Source: Paenibacillus sp. CF384 (GTDB taxonomy: Bacteria; Bacillota; Bacilli; Paenibacillales; Paenibacillaceae). Taken from it: a stretch of 64,000 bases of DNA. Positions 16,501 through 25,136 of this stretch are shown piece after piece. The stretch covers positions 1 through 64,000 of the forward strand of contig NZ_FNNV01000019.1 of assembly GCF_900106745.1 (NCBI RefSeq), given 5' to 3'. Made by a program: the position numbers and the translations under genes. Positions within the stretch are counted from its first letter, which is position 1, and the number at the start of each line of letters is the position of its first letter. The notes under the pieces were generated by a model. That model had not been told where the DNA came from, ran no database searches, and saw only the letters and a program-made list of their open reading frames with translations.

Positions 16501-18108
16501 ATCGTAGGCAATAGCCGCATTTGCAGACGAATCGTTAACGCCGCCCCAGCCTGAGATTTTCACTTGTTTGCTAGCATTGGAAGGCAAAACGAAGGAAGCA
16601 TGACCGCTCCAATCGTTTACAAAGCCATCTGCACCGAAATTACTCGTACGGTGAATCCCTGCAAGCATCCCACTTCCGATATCCGCTACATTGTTCTTAA
16701 TCCCGTAGATATCTTCTCCGGGCACTCCGGTTCCAATTGTGTAGTCGAAGACGGAAATCGCACTCTTTGGCTTACCCGTAATCTCGGCATAGGCTTTAAC
16801 TGATGTGACATCCGAGATTGTAATTGGAGCTGTATACAGAATTGCAGTAGCAGATGACTTTGGATCCGATCCATCGAGAGTGTAGAAAATATTTGCTCCA
16901 ACAGATGGTGTAGAAAGGGTCACCGTTGTACCAGGTGTTACGGACGAAGAATTCGGAGTTGCCGTTACACGTTGAACCTGACTCGTAAGAATTCTCATAT
17001 TGTCGAGCAGATAGTGCAGCGTGCTTCTGCCCGCAATAGAGGAATCGCCATTCCAAATATAAAAAATGATGTTCGTAATATGAGATCGATTCGCTGTCGG
17101 GATAGTGTTTAGATCTAATGTAAACGTATTCCACTGATCCGCTGTCTGAACCGGAAGCGGCTCTTCATAAATTACACTGCCTACAGAATCCATCAGCTTG
17201 AAACGGATTGGCTCGTAGTCACCTGCTGTTTGGCTACCTACGGGACGAATGTCGAACTTCAGCTTCGTAGCCGGGGATAAGTCGAGTGGATTTGCATTAA
17301 TATCCCAGTGATACTCGACCCATGCATTTCCGTTATCCGGACTCGGGACAGAAAACGTAACATCAGCTGCTTGTGTTCCCTCGGTTCTAACTGCTGTATT
17401 TGCAGTAGCCGTTGTACCCTGCCAATCGTTCATGTTCTCATATCCGTTAATGACACTCTCCATCAACATATCCGCAGGTTTTGTCACTCTTAAGTTATCA
17501 AACTCATATTGCAACGTTGTCCTGCCGCCAATACTAGAATCCTTATTCCAAATATAGAAGACAATATGGCTGATCGAAGACTTATCCGCCGCTGTCATAT
17601 TGCTTAAATCCAGCGTAAACGTATTCCATTGATCCGCCGTTTGCTTGGGCAATGCGTCTTCAAACAAAACCTTATTCGTCGTTTCGTTATACAGCTTGAA
17701 TCGGAGCGGCTCGTAATCGCCTGCCGTTTGACTGCCTACGGGACGAATATCTACCTTCAACTGCGATGCAGTGGATAAGTCGAGTGGATCTTCTTTAATG
17801 TTCCATAGAATTTCGCGCCAAGCATTGTCGCCTAGCGGATTCGGTACCGGATAGGTGACATTGACTGATTGTGCACCTTCCGTCTTATTCCCTGTATCTG
17901 CTGCAACTGACATAGCACCGTCATTAGACTTCCAGTCCGCGACGTTCTCGAAACCGTTAATAACTACTTCTTGTAGATCCGATCCTGCCGAGCTAATTAA
18001 ATCATCAGCAGCGTAAGCCCGGCTGGCAGGTGCGGCACCGAAACCTACTAAGCCAAGCAGCAATGCGCCTGTAAGAATAATGGAAATTATTCGTCTGAAC
18101 ATGCTCAT
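13594..18108 (-). CDS. Large secreted multi-modular glycoside hydrolase, GH42/clan GH-A-like
   Basis: A 1504-residue secreted enzyme. A signal peptide covers about 1-33 (cleavage near AYA-AD). Two tandem carbohydrate-binding-like modules of about 165 residues follow (46-210 and 216-375, period 170; both contain VING(F/Y)EN, the shared block IRPVGSQTAGDYEP and a DQWNTFTLDL block). Next come a chitobiase C-terminal-type domain (about 380-458, with FYTLDGSDP), a CBM9/DOMON-like module (about 497-690), a helical linker, and a TIM-barrel domain starting near 895. Candidate catalytic residues are E1042 (IISNEPKYD) and E1193 (FNSETHV), about 150 apart as in GH42 enzymes. A beta-galactosidase trimerisation-like segment and a C-terminal beta domain follow. 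No LPXTG or S-layer domain is seen. GGAGG precedes the ATG. The exact substrate is unknown; beta-galactan is a guess from family alone. Confidence 0.82.
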   Translation of the reverse strand: MSMFRRIISIILTGALLLGLVGFGAAPASRAYAADDLISSAGSDLQEVVINGFENVADWKSNDGAMSVAADTGNKTEGAQSVNVTYPVPNPLGDNAWREILWNIKEDPLDLSTASQLKVDIRPVGSQTAGDYEPLRFKLYNETTNKVLFEDALPKQTADQWNTFTLDLSNMTAADKSSISHIVFYIWNKDSSIGGRTTLQYEFDNLRVTKPADMLMESVINGYENMNDWQGTTATANTAVRTEGTQAADVTFSVPSPDNGNAWVEYHWDINANPLDLSPATKLKFDIRPVGSQTAGDYEPIRFKLMDSVGSVIYEEPLPVQTADQWNTFTLDLNTIPTANRSHITNIIFYIWNGDSSIAGRSTLHYLLDNMRILTSQVQRVTATPNSSSVTPGTTVTLSTPSVGANIFYTLDGSDPKSSATAILYTAPITISDVTSVKAYAEITGKPKSAISVFDYTIGTGVPGEDIYGIKNNVADIGSGMLAGIHRTSNFGADGFVNDWSGHASFVLPSNASKQVKISGWGGVNDSSANAAIAYDDNNLYMHVDVKDADQFDFSGGDIWMGDSVQVAFSKDGAVYGPEYGFSYGGGTASKFSWNSGSAKLGVDSIKLKVSRDNTNKVTAYDLVVPWLAALPAAPGEKVSFTLLINDNDGSGRRGYIEWTPGIGNGKDATSLGSLMLLDQDETWSTWMHGPQDVLQNTTYDYSVAVANFGQEAETYQISLPNVSGSELQEVTVPAGKVLKKAIPVSFPAVGDQQFKVIIMKKETGESKQETIAVSVKRDAEALLSLLNELSEKLPTLENLLATAKVRRIPVDYETVNYTVIKNFIQYGKDDITNSLLTRADYVVNELDRLYNEAITNVQAYLSGKKTAMSVPRYISSRSKLKGFSFIGPTKTATSNKVDNRPIFFTGYGHFNQAKADIPQFSDYGTNIIQMELGPDGTVLPPAAGSKAEFSISTELIQNSVIPTLKNAEDHNIAVSLLISPHYFPQWAKDKWPNVVNTDNSGFLKFNVNAPEARKIIEAYIKALIPLVKNSPALHSIIISNEPKYDTRTDSYAVVPWHQFLKKKYKKIASLNTTYGTNFSTFDDVVMPASITATPYYYDWTVFNNEYFSSWHEWMAELVKKLAPNVPVSAKIMANLTGATTYGVDPEDFSEFSDMNGNDNWNYLGSGIGGFIRENRFYDLQGSFRKAPIFNSETHVIADRDTVYTPDQAKHVETSLWQSAVHGKNASTIWVWERSYDPNSDFYGSVLQRPDVVQTIGKVNLDLNRLAYQVTALQNSAPKAAILYSLPSMVYSNSYLDMMDRAYEALTFSGQRVGFVSEKQSQDGGLDDYKLLIVPQATNVSESTLKAVKAFIKAGGKVIMIGNNSMSADENNKPLNNSIRSAVLAGSKVLASDIDNAALKQSIRASLTDLRLLNVVLKDKVTGEVIDGVEWLSTSFEGKLLINIANYDPTTASKTIKIEVNGKAAGNARELINGSIVDTSNFTIALEKPYLLSVDLDNRPSHHN

Positions 18109-18251
18109 ATAACCTCCCGTTTGTTTGCTCCATTAATCTGTTTATCCTTGAAACACTATGCGTTTCGGGACACCCTTGTCCTCTCTGCAACGCCTCCTTT
18201 ATTGATTTCTGCGGCTCCTTAAATGAAAAGCATGTATGTAATTTCGCTCGA

Positions 18252-18266
18252 TTGAAGCGCTTTCAA
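18252..18266 (-). promoter_or_regulatory. cre-like catabolite control site of the GH42-like gene
   Basis: TTGAAGCGCTTTCAA on the plus strand (12 of 14 matches to the CcpA site TGWAANCGNTNWCA on the minus strand). It lies just downstream of a possible -10 hexamer TACAAT (minus strand, 18279-18284), a roadblock position consistent with CcpA repression. Confidence 0.55.
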
Positions 18267-18407
18267 GTTTTCACAGCTATTGTACTGCGATTCGCAGAAC
18301 GCATTAATAGAATATCTTTACTTGTCTCTGTTGTTATTTTGACATCTGCACCAAACCGCACGATCCGAATTTCATGGCCAGAGCCAAATTTCAAAGTCCT
18401 AAACAGC

Positions 18408-18438
18408 AAAAAAGCCAACCAGCAGCAGCCGGTCAGCT
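18408..18438 (-). terminator. Rho-independent terminator of the 133-residue protein gene
   Basis: On the minus strand AGCTGACC pairs with GGTTGGCT (two G-U pairs) around a 10-base loop, followed by TTTTTT at 18408-18413. Confidence 0.7.
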
Positions 18439-18473
18439 AATCTAATGAGCTCGCATCCAATGCGCGCTATTCC

Positions 18474-18875
18474 TTACGTATGTACATCGCCGGAGAAGTA
18501 CCCGTACGAACCGTCGTCCGGGAAGAACTCATCCTGCTGGGGGGCGTCGTCGTCCCAATTGGTTAAGCCGGCTTGGGATTCTTCTTGAGCGATCAAGTCT
18601 TCGTTGACCACGTGCGCCGGTATCGTAATATTGGCCATATTGTAAGCATCGTTCGTGAGCTCAATATCCGGTATGGAGGACTGAACCGCAAGCTGGCCGC
18701 CATGCGCTTGTGCAATTTCAAGTGCGGACGTAAGATCGCTGCCATGCAAATGAATATGCACGCCCACATCCTGCTGAATGACAGGTTCATAACCTAGCTC
18801 TTGAAGCGTGCTGCACGCGAGCGCGGCGGTATTGCTATCACCGAATTGAAAAAATAACGCAGTATCATTCTGCAT
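18474..18875 (-). CDS. Small acidic protein of unknown function
   Basis: A 133-residue soluble protein that I do not recognise. The N-terminal 60 or so residues could form a small alpha-beta fold (ALFFQFGDSNTAALACSTLQELGY then a His-rich VHIHLHGSDL). The C-terminal 30 are strongly acidic and rich in Asp, Gln and Gly (WDDDAPQQDEFFPDDGSYGY). There are no membrane segments or signal peptide. It has its own terminator, is divergent from the PAS-HTH regulator, and ends upstream of the GH42-like gene. Coding is supported by codon use, a full-length frame and the terminator placed right after it. Confidence 0.75.
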   Translation of the reverse strand: MQNDTALFFQFGDSNTAALACSTLQELGYEPVIQQDVGVHIHLHGSDLTSALEIAQAHGGQLAVQSSIPDIELTNDAYNMANITIPAHVVNEDLIAQEESQAGLTNWDDDAPQQDEFFPDDGSYGYFSGDVHT

Positions 18876-19109
18876 CTTTCAGGCACACCCTTTTCCGGCA
18901 AAATAGTCCATTCCCGTTTAGAATGCCCACTTCGCAAGAAGTCATTCCTGCCCTTATCCAATTCCGCTGTCTGCAAGACGAACTTGCCGCTTGCCCCACT
19001 CAATCGGCGGCAGCATGATCGCCATTTGTGAGATGAAGCATCATTATCCATTCCCTTCCATTAATTATATGTTATAATAAACGAACAACATGAGCAGGGG
19101 GGCATAATA

Positions 19110-20072
19110 ATGGATGATTTGTTTACGTATTATACAGATGCAATCATGATCATTCATGAGAATCAAGGTGTACGTACAATACACACGATTAATAATGCCT
19201 TCTTAACTATCACAGGCTTTTCCTCTGAGCAGTTGGTCGGGCAGGATATTGCAACTATACAGCCTGATACTGCCAGCACGCTATGGGGCCTTATTGACCG
19301 GCTTTGCGCTACCTTCTCGAATGAGAAGAGCAGCGCATACGCGGAATGCAATCTTACTATGCAGTCAGATAAACATATTTTCGCCGAAGTGTTCGTTCAG
19401 CAGCTCGAAATTATCAATGCCGTCTATTACACCGTTAAGCTTGTAGACCGCTCTGAGCACAAGTGGATTGAAGAAATGGTGATGAAACAGAATGTTGTGT
19501 CTTCGGTCATCTATACGAGCGGTGGATTAATGACGTCGCTTCGCAGCTATCGCAGCTCGATTCCCTACGACAGGTACAAGCTTTCCCTGAAACAAAACAA
19601 AGAGTTTGTTGTAGAAGAAGATCAAGCTCGTGTCCACAGCTTCTTTCATTCCCTTCGTGAAAGCCGTCAGTCCGGTCAAATCACGTACACACTACGGCTT
19701 TTTGAAGAAAGATACCTCACAACTTCTCTCATTCATCCCTTCTACAATGCGGATGACAGCTTTAAATGTTATGCCATCCTTACACTTGCCATGAATGCCA
19801 TTCACCTATCCAAGTTTGGACAAGCCATCCGTAAACAAACCCAATCTTTCAAGAGCGACATGCGTGATACGGATATCGATCCGGCCTATAAGCTCCGTTT
19901 GCTTATGGTCGAGAAGAAGCTCTCTGTCACCCAGCTTGCCGAGAACACCCAAATCTCATTAACGACCATTTCCAATATCCGAAACGGCAAAATCAAGAAG
20001 CCGCAGCGCCTAACGGCCCATTTGATTGCGGCAGAGCTTGGCGTAGAGCCATGTGAAATTTGGGGCGACTGA
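19110..20072 (+). CDS. PAS-domain sensor/transcriptional regulator with C-terminal HTH
   Basis: A 320-residue cytoplasmic protein. The N-terminus (about 1-115) is a PAS domain (DAIMIIHENQ, NNAFLTITGFSSEQLVGQDI). A second, less clear PAS-like region occupies about 130-240. The C-terminal 60 residues form an XRE/Cro-type helix-turn-helix (LRLLMVEKKLSVTQLAENTQISLTTISNIRNG). It would be a one-component regulator that senses a small molecule or redox state directly. GGGGGG lies 7 bases before the ATG, and a TATAAT is at 19073-19078. It converges with a chemoreceptor gene and is divergent from the unknown 133-residue gene. Its targets are not evident. Confidence 0.85.
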   Translation: MDDLFTYYTDAIMIIHENQGVRTIHTINNAFLTITGFSSEQLVGQDIATIQPDTASTLWGLIDRLCATFSNEKSSAYAECNLTMQSDKHIFAEVFVQQLEIINAVYYTVKLVDRSEHKWIEEMVMKQNVVSSVIYTSGGLMTSLRSYRSSIPYDRYKLSLKQNKEFVVEEDQARVHSFFHSLRESRQSGQITYTLRLFEERYLTTSLIHPFYNADDSFKCYAILTLAMNAIHLSKFGQAIRKQTQSFKSDMRDTDIDPAYKLRLLMVEKKLSVTQLAENTQISLTTISNIRNGKIKKPQRLTAHLIAAELGVEPCEIWGD

Positions 20073-20118
20073 GTGAGTCGCCGTCGCCGTGAGCTACAAC
20101 TACATTCCTAACAGATAG

Positions 20119-20167
20119 CAAAGAACCGCTCTCACAAGTCGTATCGTACACTTCTGAGGCGGTTCTT
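20119..20167. terminator. Bidirectional terminator between the PAS regulator and chemoreceptor genes
   Basis: AAGAACCGC (20121-20129) pairs with GCGGTTCTT (20159-20167), with partial extension inward (ACAAGT with ACTT). T-rich sequence follows on the plus strand. It lies in the short gap between two convergent genes. Confidence 0.7.
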
Positions 20168-20177
20168 CTGTTGTTTG

Positions 20178-21908
20178 TTACAGTTTAAACTTCGCTGTCA
20201 ATTCGTTCATCTCAAGCGCAATATCGCTCAGCGAACGGGATGAATTGGCGATTTGCTCTGCGGAAGCGGTCTGTTCCTCTGTTGTAGCTGCCACAGTCAT
20301 CGCCGTTTCGGAGCTGTTCCTTGCAATCTCCTGCAAACGCTGCATCGAGCTGATGACCTGCTCCGAGCCTGCTGCCATTTGCTCCGATGCTGCTGCCACC
20401 TCTTGCACTTGACCGGATACACGCTCCGACGCTGCTGCAATGCCAGCGAAGGATGCACTTGCTTCACGTACACTGCGCAGACCAGCTTCCACTTCAACGG
20501 AGCTCGAACGCATCGTTTCCACGACGGTGAGCGTGTCACTCGTGACATGCTCAATCACTTGTTCAATCTCTTCGATGGCTTCCGAAGTTTGAAGCGCCAG
20601 CTTCCGAACCTCGTCCGCGACTACCGCAAACCCGCGGCCGTGCTCGCCGGCGCGCGCTGCTTCTATCGCCGCATTCAGCGCGAGCAAGTTCGTGTGCTTC
20701 GACACTTCACCGATCAGCTTCGAAATGCCGCCGATGTTGCGGGTATGCATTTCAAGTCGATTTACCTGCTCCGTTGCTTGCTGCACCGTTTCGTGAATGG
20801 CCGACATCCGTTCCATCGCCTGCGATACGGCTTCATGCCCGATTGCTGCCTGACGGCTCGCATCTGCCGATAAGCTGGCAACAAGCGAGGTCGACTCCGC
20901 AATACGGTTGATCCCTTCGCCAAGGTCCTGCGTTGTCTTGCTTACTTCCTCGAAACGCTGCAGCGCAATCTCAGTTCCGGCAGCCATATCCGCAACCGAT
21001 TCAGCGGCTTGCTGTGACGACCCTGCGTTCTGCTCCGAGATCGCCAGCATTTGCTGAGAAGAAGAAGCAATACCTGCCGAAGCTTCTTGTACGCCTTGCA
21101 TAGCAGCGCGCAACTGCAAGATCATGCCGGAGAGCGAGTTATACAAGGCGCCGATCTCGTCCTTATTGCGAATCTTCGGCACGTCCGTAACCAAATTGCC
21201 GCTTGCGACTTCATTCACAACGACAGCCGCCTGCTTAATGGGCTTCGATATCGTTCTGCGCACATACCAGGTCAGGAAAATAACCAGAATCGTACCGACA
21301 ACCAGTGCGATTTGGCTTGTCCGCTGCGATTGCGAATTGATCGTTGCGTTTTGCGCCTTCGCCTCTTCCGCGCCGGAATGGTTGTTACGGACCAAATAAT
21401 CAATGCTGCTTTGAATCGCCGCATAGGCGTGCTCCGAATCCTTCATCAGCGTAACGATTTCCTCTGTGCTCAGCGCTTGCTTATTATTCGCTGACACATT
21501 CTTCGTAACGTCCTGATAACCTTTCCACGCTTCCTCCAGCTTCGTGAACAGATCCAGATCGGTCTGATCTCCCGCTGTCATAATGGCTTTATACGCTGCG
21601 AGGCTTTCATCAACTTTCTTAACCGTAGCATCGGTATCGGATACATATTGTTTCTTCAAGCTTGCATTGGTTTCAAGAAGAATCTTGTACTGCAAGGTGA
21701 GCACATGATCGGCCATGTAGTTGATGTTGTTGATCGTCTCAACGCCTACAAGCCATTTGTCCGCGATCATCTTCGTGTTGTCATTAATTTTGGTCATCAT
21801 GAGGGAGTTCACAATCCCATTCACAAGCAGCAAAAGCAGAACGCTGATAAAGGAAATCATCAGCTTGGCTCCAACCGTAAATCTAACCTTTCCATTCTTC
21901 TTCCCCAT
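20178..21908 (-). CDS. Methyl-accepting chemotaxis protein with 4-helix-bundle sensor
   Basis: A 576-residue chemoreceptor. TM1 (about 14-35) is followed by a helical extracytoplasmic 4HB_MCP-type sensor of about 150 residues, TM2, a HAMP domain ([23 protein letters not shown]), and a cytoplasmic signalling domain. The hairpin tip reads [44 protein letters not shown]. It signals to CheA/CheW. The ATG at 21908 is chosen because GGCGGAGAT precedes it by a normal distance; an in-frame ATG at 21971 has no site and would add 21 residues before the TM-leading basic segment. The ligand is unknown. Confidence 0.93.
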   Translation of the reverse strand: MGKKNGKVRFTVGAKLMISFISVLLLLLVNGIVNSLMMTKINDNTKMIADKWLVGVETINNINYMADHVLTLQYKILLETNASLKKQYVSDTDATVKKVDESLAAYKAIMTAGDQTDLDLFTKLEEAWKGYQDVTKNVSANNKQALSTEEIVTLMKDSEHAYAAIQSSIDYLVRNNHSGAEEAKAQNATINSQSQRTSQIALVVGTILVIFLTWYVRRTISKPIKQAAVVVNEVASGNLVTDVPKIRNKDEIGALYNSLSGMILQLRAAMQGVQEASAGIASSSQQMLAISEQNAGSSQQAAESVADMAAGTEIALQRFEEVSKTTQDLGEGINRIAESTSLVASLSADASRQAAIGHEAVSQAMERMSAIHETVQQATEQVNRLEMHTRNIGGISKLIGEVSKHTNLLALNAAIEAARAGEHGRGFAVVADEVRKLALQTSEAIEEIEQVIEHVTSDTLTVVETMRSSSVEVEAGLRSVREASASFAGIAAASERVSGQVQEVAAASEQMAAGSEQVISSMQRLQEIARNSSETAMTVAATTEEQTASAEQIANSSRSLSDIALEMNELTAKFKL

Positions 21909-22054
21909 GTGGATCTCCGCCTCTGCCCCAGATAAGTTAATGTCATTAATTACAGGCAATAAAACCTCCATTTTAGCGCCATATGTCTATTTTGCTAATC
22001 TACCATATTTTTGCTGAAAGTTAAATATTTAAACAAAAATTAATCGTACAGACA

Positions 22055-22094
22055 CAAAAAAGCCACTTCTCTCAACGTTCGAAAGAAGCGGCTT
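22055..22094 (-). terminator. Rho-independent terminator of xylAB
   Basis: On the minus strand AAGCCGCTTCTTTC (22081-22094) pairs with GAGAGAAGTGGCTT (22060-22073) around a 7-base loop, followed by a T run at 22055-22060. Confidence 0.8.
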
Positions 22095-22108
22095 CTATAT
22101 AACTACAT

Positions 22109-23608
22109 CTAATTGCGATACGGCTGCAAGCCTGCATTCAATGCTTTCGTCTGCGCGTAGACGTCCTGGTAAACGCGGAACAGTCCTGCATAAGCGCTGA
22201 CTGCAGCTGGGTCTGGATGATAAACCGCGGCGCGTTTCACGAACAATTCCGCGCACGCCTCCAAGCTTTCAAACCATCCGCAGCCATATGCAGCAAGCAT
22301 CGCCGCACCAAGCCCCGGACCTTGCTCATTCTCCAAGGATACGACATCTGCTCCGAAGATATCAGCCTGCATTTGAAGCCATACCGGATTCTGAGCACCG
22401 CCACCGATCGAAATGATGGTATCGACTGTTTTGCCGGCTTGTCTGAACAGGTCCACCGATTCATTCAGCGAGAACGTAATGCCTTCCATAACCGCACGGG
22501 CAAAATGAATCCGCTCATGCGAACCATCAATCCCGATAAAACTGCCGCGAATAACCGAATCGGCATGCGGCGTACGCTCGCCAACCAGATAAGGCGTGAA
22601 CAGAAGTCCATTAGCGCCCGGCTTCACATCGCCTATACCGGCAAGCAGCTCGTCGAACGACTCACCCTTAGCAAACGTATTCTTAAACCAGCTGAGACTG
22701 TAGCCTGCCGCGAGCGTAACGCCCATTGCGTAGAACGCATTCTCTTTGCCATGGTTGAAGAAATGCACTTTACCGCGGAAATCATTGCCGCTGCCCTGCT
22801 CGAACGAAAGAATAACGCCGGAGGTGCCGATACTGCACATCGTGAGTCCCTCTTGCAGAATGCCGGAGCCAATAGCTCCGCAAGCATTATCCGCACCACC
22901 TGCGAACACTTTCGTGCTCTCGGTTAGTCCGGAAGCTGCCGCTTGATCAGGCAGCAAAGTGCCTGTCAGCGCGTGGGATTCCACGAGCGGCGGCGCGAAG
23001 GAAGCCGGAAGACCGACGGCTTCGAGCACTTCGCTGCTCCAGCATTTGTTCGCTACATCAAGCAGCAACGTGCCTGCAGCATCCGAATAGTCCATGTGCA
23101 GCGCGCCTGTAAGGCGATAGCGCACATAGTCCTTCGGCAGCAGGAACGAAACCGCCTGCGCGAAGACTTCCGGTTCGTGCTTGCGCACCCATAGAATCTT
23201 CGGCAGCGTGAATCCTTCAAGCGCTGGATTACGGGTTACCGTAAGCAGCAGCTCTTGGCCCACTAACGCTTCGATCTCACGGCATTCCGCCGTCGTGCGC
23301 GTATCGTTCCATAGAATGGCTTTACGGACCGGATCTCCAGCCGCATTGAGCAGCACCAAGCCATGCATTTGGCCGGAGAAGCTGATGCCTTCAATCGCAT
23401 CAGCCGGTACGCCGGATTGCTCCACCAGCTCGCGAAGCGCGCCAATTGTACCTTCCACCCAGTCATCCGGCGTTTGCTCGCTCCAGCCGGAGTGTTCATG
23501 ATACAGCGGATAGTCACGGGAAGCTTCAGCAGCTACAGTTCCGCTCCGATCAAGGAGAAGCGCTTTGACGGCGCTTGTACCCAGGTCAATTCCGATAACA
23601 TAGGACAT
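22109..23608 (-). CDS. xylB: Xylulokinase
   Basis: A 499-residue cytoplasmic kinase of the FGGY family that converts D-xylulose and ATP to xylulose 5-phosphate. The N-terminal phosphate-binding GIDLGTSAVKALLLD, substrate region SFSGQMHGLV, the catalytic aspartate in FAGGADNACGAIGSG, and the C-terminal IISIGGGAQNPVWLQMQADIFG all fit XylB. Its length is standard. It lies 20 bases after xylA, with AGGAGG upstream of the ATG, and ends before a clear terminator. Transcription comes from the xylA promoter, so it should be under XylR and CcpA control. Confidence 0.96.
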   Translation of the reverse strand: MSYVIGIDLGTSAVKALLLDRSGTVAAEASRDYPLYHEHSGWSEQTPDDWVEGTIGALRELVEQSGVPADAIEGISFSGQMHGLVLLNAAGDPVRKAILWNDTRTTAECREIEALVGQELLLTVTRNPALEGFTLPKILWVRKHEPEVFAQAVSFLLPKDYVRYRLTGALHMDYSDAAGTLLLDVANKCWSSEVLEAVGLPASFAPPLVESHALTGTLLPDQAAASGLTESTKVFAGGADNACGAIGSGILQEGLTMCSIGTSGVILSFEQGSGNDFRGKVHFFNHGKENAFYAMGVTLAAGYSLSWFKNTFAKGESFDELLAGIGDVKPGANGLLFTPYLVGERTPHADSVIRGSFIGIDGSHERIHFARAVMEGITFSLNESVDLFRQAGKTVDTIISIGGGAQNPVWLQMQADIFGADVVSLENEQGPGLGAAMLAAYGCGWFESLEACAELFVKRAAVYHPDPAAVSAYAGLFRVYQDVYAQTKALNAGLQPYRN

Positions 23609-23628
23609 GCTTGACTGGCCTCCTCGAC

Positions 23629-24942
23629 TTAAACGCTGTAGATAACTTCGTTCAGTACCAATTTGATCCGCTCAAGACGGCCGGACTCGTTCTTGATCGT
23701 GTTGTTTTGCAGCGCGTATTGCTCAAGCGATTGCAGCGTAGCGCGGCCGGCAACGATTTCGGCACCGATGCCGTCTTTGAAGCTGCGGTAACGGTTGTCT
23801 ACGATGTTGTCGATGATTTTCTCGTCGATCAGCTTCGCAGCTGCCTTCAGACCCCAAGCATACGTATCCATACCTGCGATGTGAGCAAGGAACAAATCCT
23901 CGTCCTCGAAAGAGCCACGGCGTACTTTCGCATCGAAGTTTACGCCGCCTTTGCCGATACCGCCGGCTTTAAGCACTTCATACAAAGTAAGTGTCGTGGA
24001 GTACAGATCCGTAGGGAACTCATCTGTATCCCAGCCAAGCAGCAAGTCGCCTTGGTTCGCATCGAGCGATCCAAGCATGCCGTTGATGGCAGCAACGCGG
24101 ATTTCGTGCTCGAACGTGTGGCCGGCAAGTGTAGCATGGTTCGCTTCAAGGTTGAGCTTGAAGTATTCTTTGAGATCATATTTCTGCAGGAACGCAATTG
24201 TCGTTGCCGCATCGAAGTCGTATTGATGTTTAGTCGGCTCTTTCGGCTTAGGCTCGATCAAGAACTGAGCGCCGAATCCGATTTCTTTGGAGTAGGCAAC
24301 CGCCATGTGAAGCAAACGTGCCAGGTTGTCGAGCTCAAGCGCCATATCCGTGTTAAGAAGCGTTTCGTAGCCTTCGCGGCCGCCCCAGAATACATAGTTC
24401 TCTGCGCCGAGACGTTTGCCCACTTCAAGGCTCTTCTTCAATTGTGCACCGGCATAAGCGAATACATCCGCATTGGACGTAGTAGCTGCACCATGAACGA
24501 AACGCGGGTTCGTGAACATATTCGCCGTGTTCCAGAGCAATTTCGCGCCGGAAGCTTTCATGTTCTCTTCCATCAAGTCCACGATAATATCGAGGTTCTT
24601 GTTCGTTTCAGCCAGTGTTGCGCCTTCCGGAGCAATGTCGCGGTCATGGAAACAGAAGTAAGGAATGCCGATTTTGTTCAGGAATTCAAAGTTCGCTTCA
24701 ACGCGAGCTTTCGCCTGATCCATTTCATTAGCGGAATCCCAGCCGCGAACCGCTGTGCCTACGCCGAACGGATCGGAGCCGGCACCCGTGAATGTATGCC
24801 AGTAAGCTACTGCAAAGCGCAGATGCTCTTCCATTGTTTTGCCGAGTACGACTTCTTTAGGGTTGTAATGTTTGAATGCTAGCGGATTGTCCGAGCCTTT
24901 GCCTTCGTAAGCGATTTTACCGATATTTTGAAAATAAGCCAT
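23629..24942 (-). CDS. xylA: Xylose isomerase
   Basis: A 437-residue TIM-barrel enzyme that converts D-xylose to D-xylulose using two divalent metal ions. Conserved motifs are seen: [12 protein letters not shown] with the catalytic His-Asp pair, [47 protein letters not shown] and [19 protein letters not shown]. Its length is that of class II bacterial enzymes. AGGAGG lies 8 bases before the ATG. It is the first gene of a xylA-xylB operon controlled by an operator and cre site at 24970-25029. No xylose transporter or xylosidase is adjacent. Confidence 0.97.
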   Translation of the reverse strand: MAYFQNIGKIAYEGKGSDNPLAFKHYNPKEVVLGKTMEEHLRFAVAYWHTFTGAGSDPFGVGTAVRGWDSANEMDQAKARVEANFEFLNKIGIPYFCFHDRDIAPEGATLAETNKNLDIIVDLMEENMKASGAKLLWNTANMFTNPRFVHGAATTSNADVFAYAGAQLKKSLEVGKRLGAENYVFWGGREGYETLLNTDMALELDNLARLLHMAVAYSKEIGFGAQFLIEPKPKEPTKHQYDFDAATTIAFLQKYDLKEYFKLNLEANHATLAGHTFEHEIRVAAINGMLGSLDANQGDLLLGWDTDEFPTDLYSTTLTLYEVLKAGGIGKGGVNFDAKVRRGSFEDEDLFLAHIAGMDTYAWGLKAAAKLIDEKIIDNIVDNRYRSFKDGIGAEIVAGRATLQSLEQYALQNNTIKNESGRLERIKLVLNEVIYSV

Positions 24943-24969
24943 GAATGATTCCTCCTAGAATGGATGTAT

Positions 24970-24983
24970 TGAAAACGCTCTTA
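24970..24983 (-). promoter_or_regulatory. cre site downstream of the xylA promoter
   Basis: TGAAAACGCTCTTA matches 13 of 14 positions of the CcpA consensus TGWAANCGNTNWCA. It begins about 6 bases beyond the -10 hexamer, at about +1 to +14 of the xylA transcript. Confidence 0.7.
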
Positions 24984-24988
24984 CAGCT

Positions 24989-25018
24989 ATTCTAGCATCA
25001 TCAAACTTAGTTTGTCTA
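24989..25018 (-). promoter_or_regulatory. xylA promoter
   Basis: Minus strand TAGACA (25013-25018), an 18-base spacer and TAGAAT (24989-24994). The -35 hexamer lies inside the xyl operator. Confidence 0.7.
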
Positions 25019-25029
25019 CTAAACAAAGT
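25005..25029. promoter_or_regulatory. xyl operator (XylR-binding palindrome)
   Basis: ACTTAGTTT, 7 bases, AAACAAAGT: the arms match at 8 of 9 positions. It resembles the Bacillus XylR operator half-site TTAGTTTG and overlaps the -35 region of the xylA promoter. Confidence 0.75.
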
Positions 25030-25085
25030 ATGTTTTTTTTATAAAATCACCGATCCAAATACAGGTATTCATCCCCGCCTGCTCG

Positions 25086-25105
25086 CATACATTGTACATA
25101 GTTTA
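25086..25105 (+). promoter_or_regulatory. Candidate mother-cell (sigma-E/sigma-K) -10 elements of the DUF11 repeat gene
   Basis: CATACATT at 25086-25093 matches the sigma-E -10 consensus CATACANT. The overlapping downstream CATAGTTTA at 25097-25105 matches the sigma-K -10 CATANNNTA. Matching -35 sequences are poor for both, so the call is tentative. Confidence 0.35.
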
Positions 25106-25136
25106 TTTTCTTTCAACGTACAGGAGGCGAACGTGG

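Larger units (their letters stand above)
18109..18473. other. Intergenic region upstream of the GH42-like gene
   Basis: About 365 bases without a supported gene. It holds, reading leftward, the terminator of the small gene at 18474 (18408-18438), a possible -10 TACAAT on the minus strand (18279-18284), a cre-like palindrome (18252-18266), and a long 5' leader ending in a GGAGG ribosome binding site. Confidence 0.6.

Noticed and set aside
23611..24882. 423-residue open frame on the plus strand
   Set aside because: It is the exact antisense of xylA, has no ribosome binding site, and its translation resembles no protein; the codon pattern of xylA creates the open frame.
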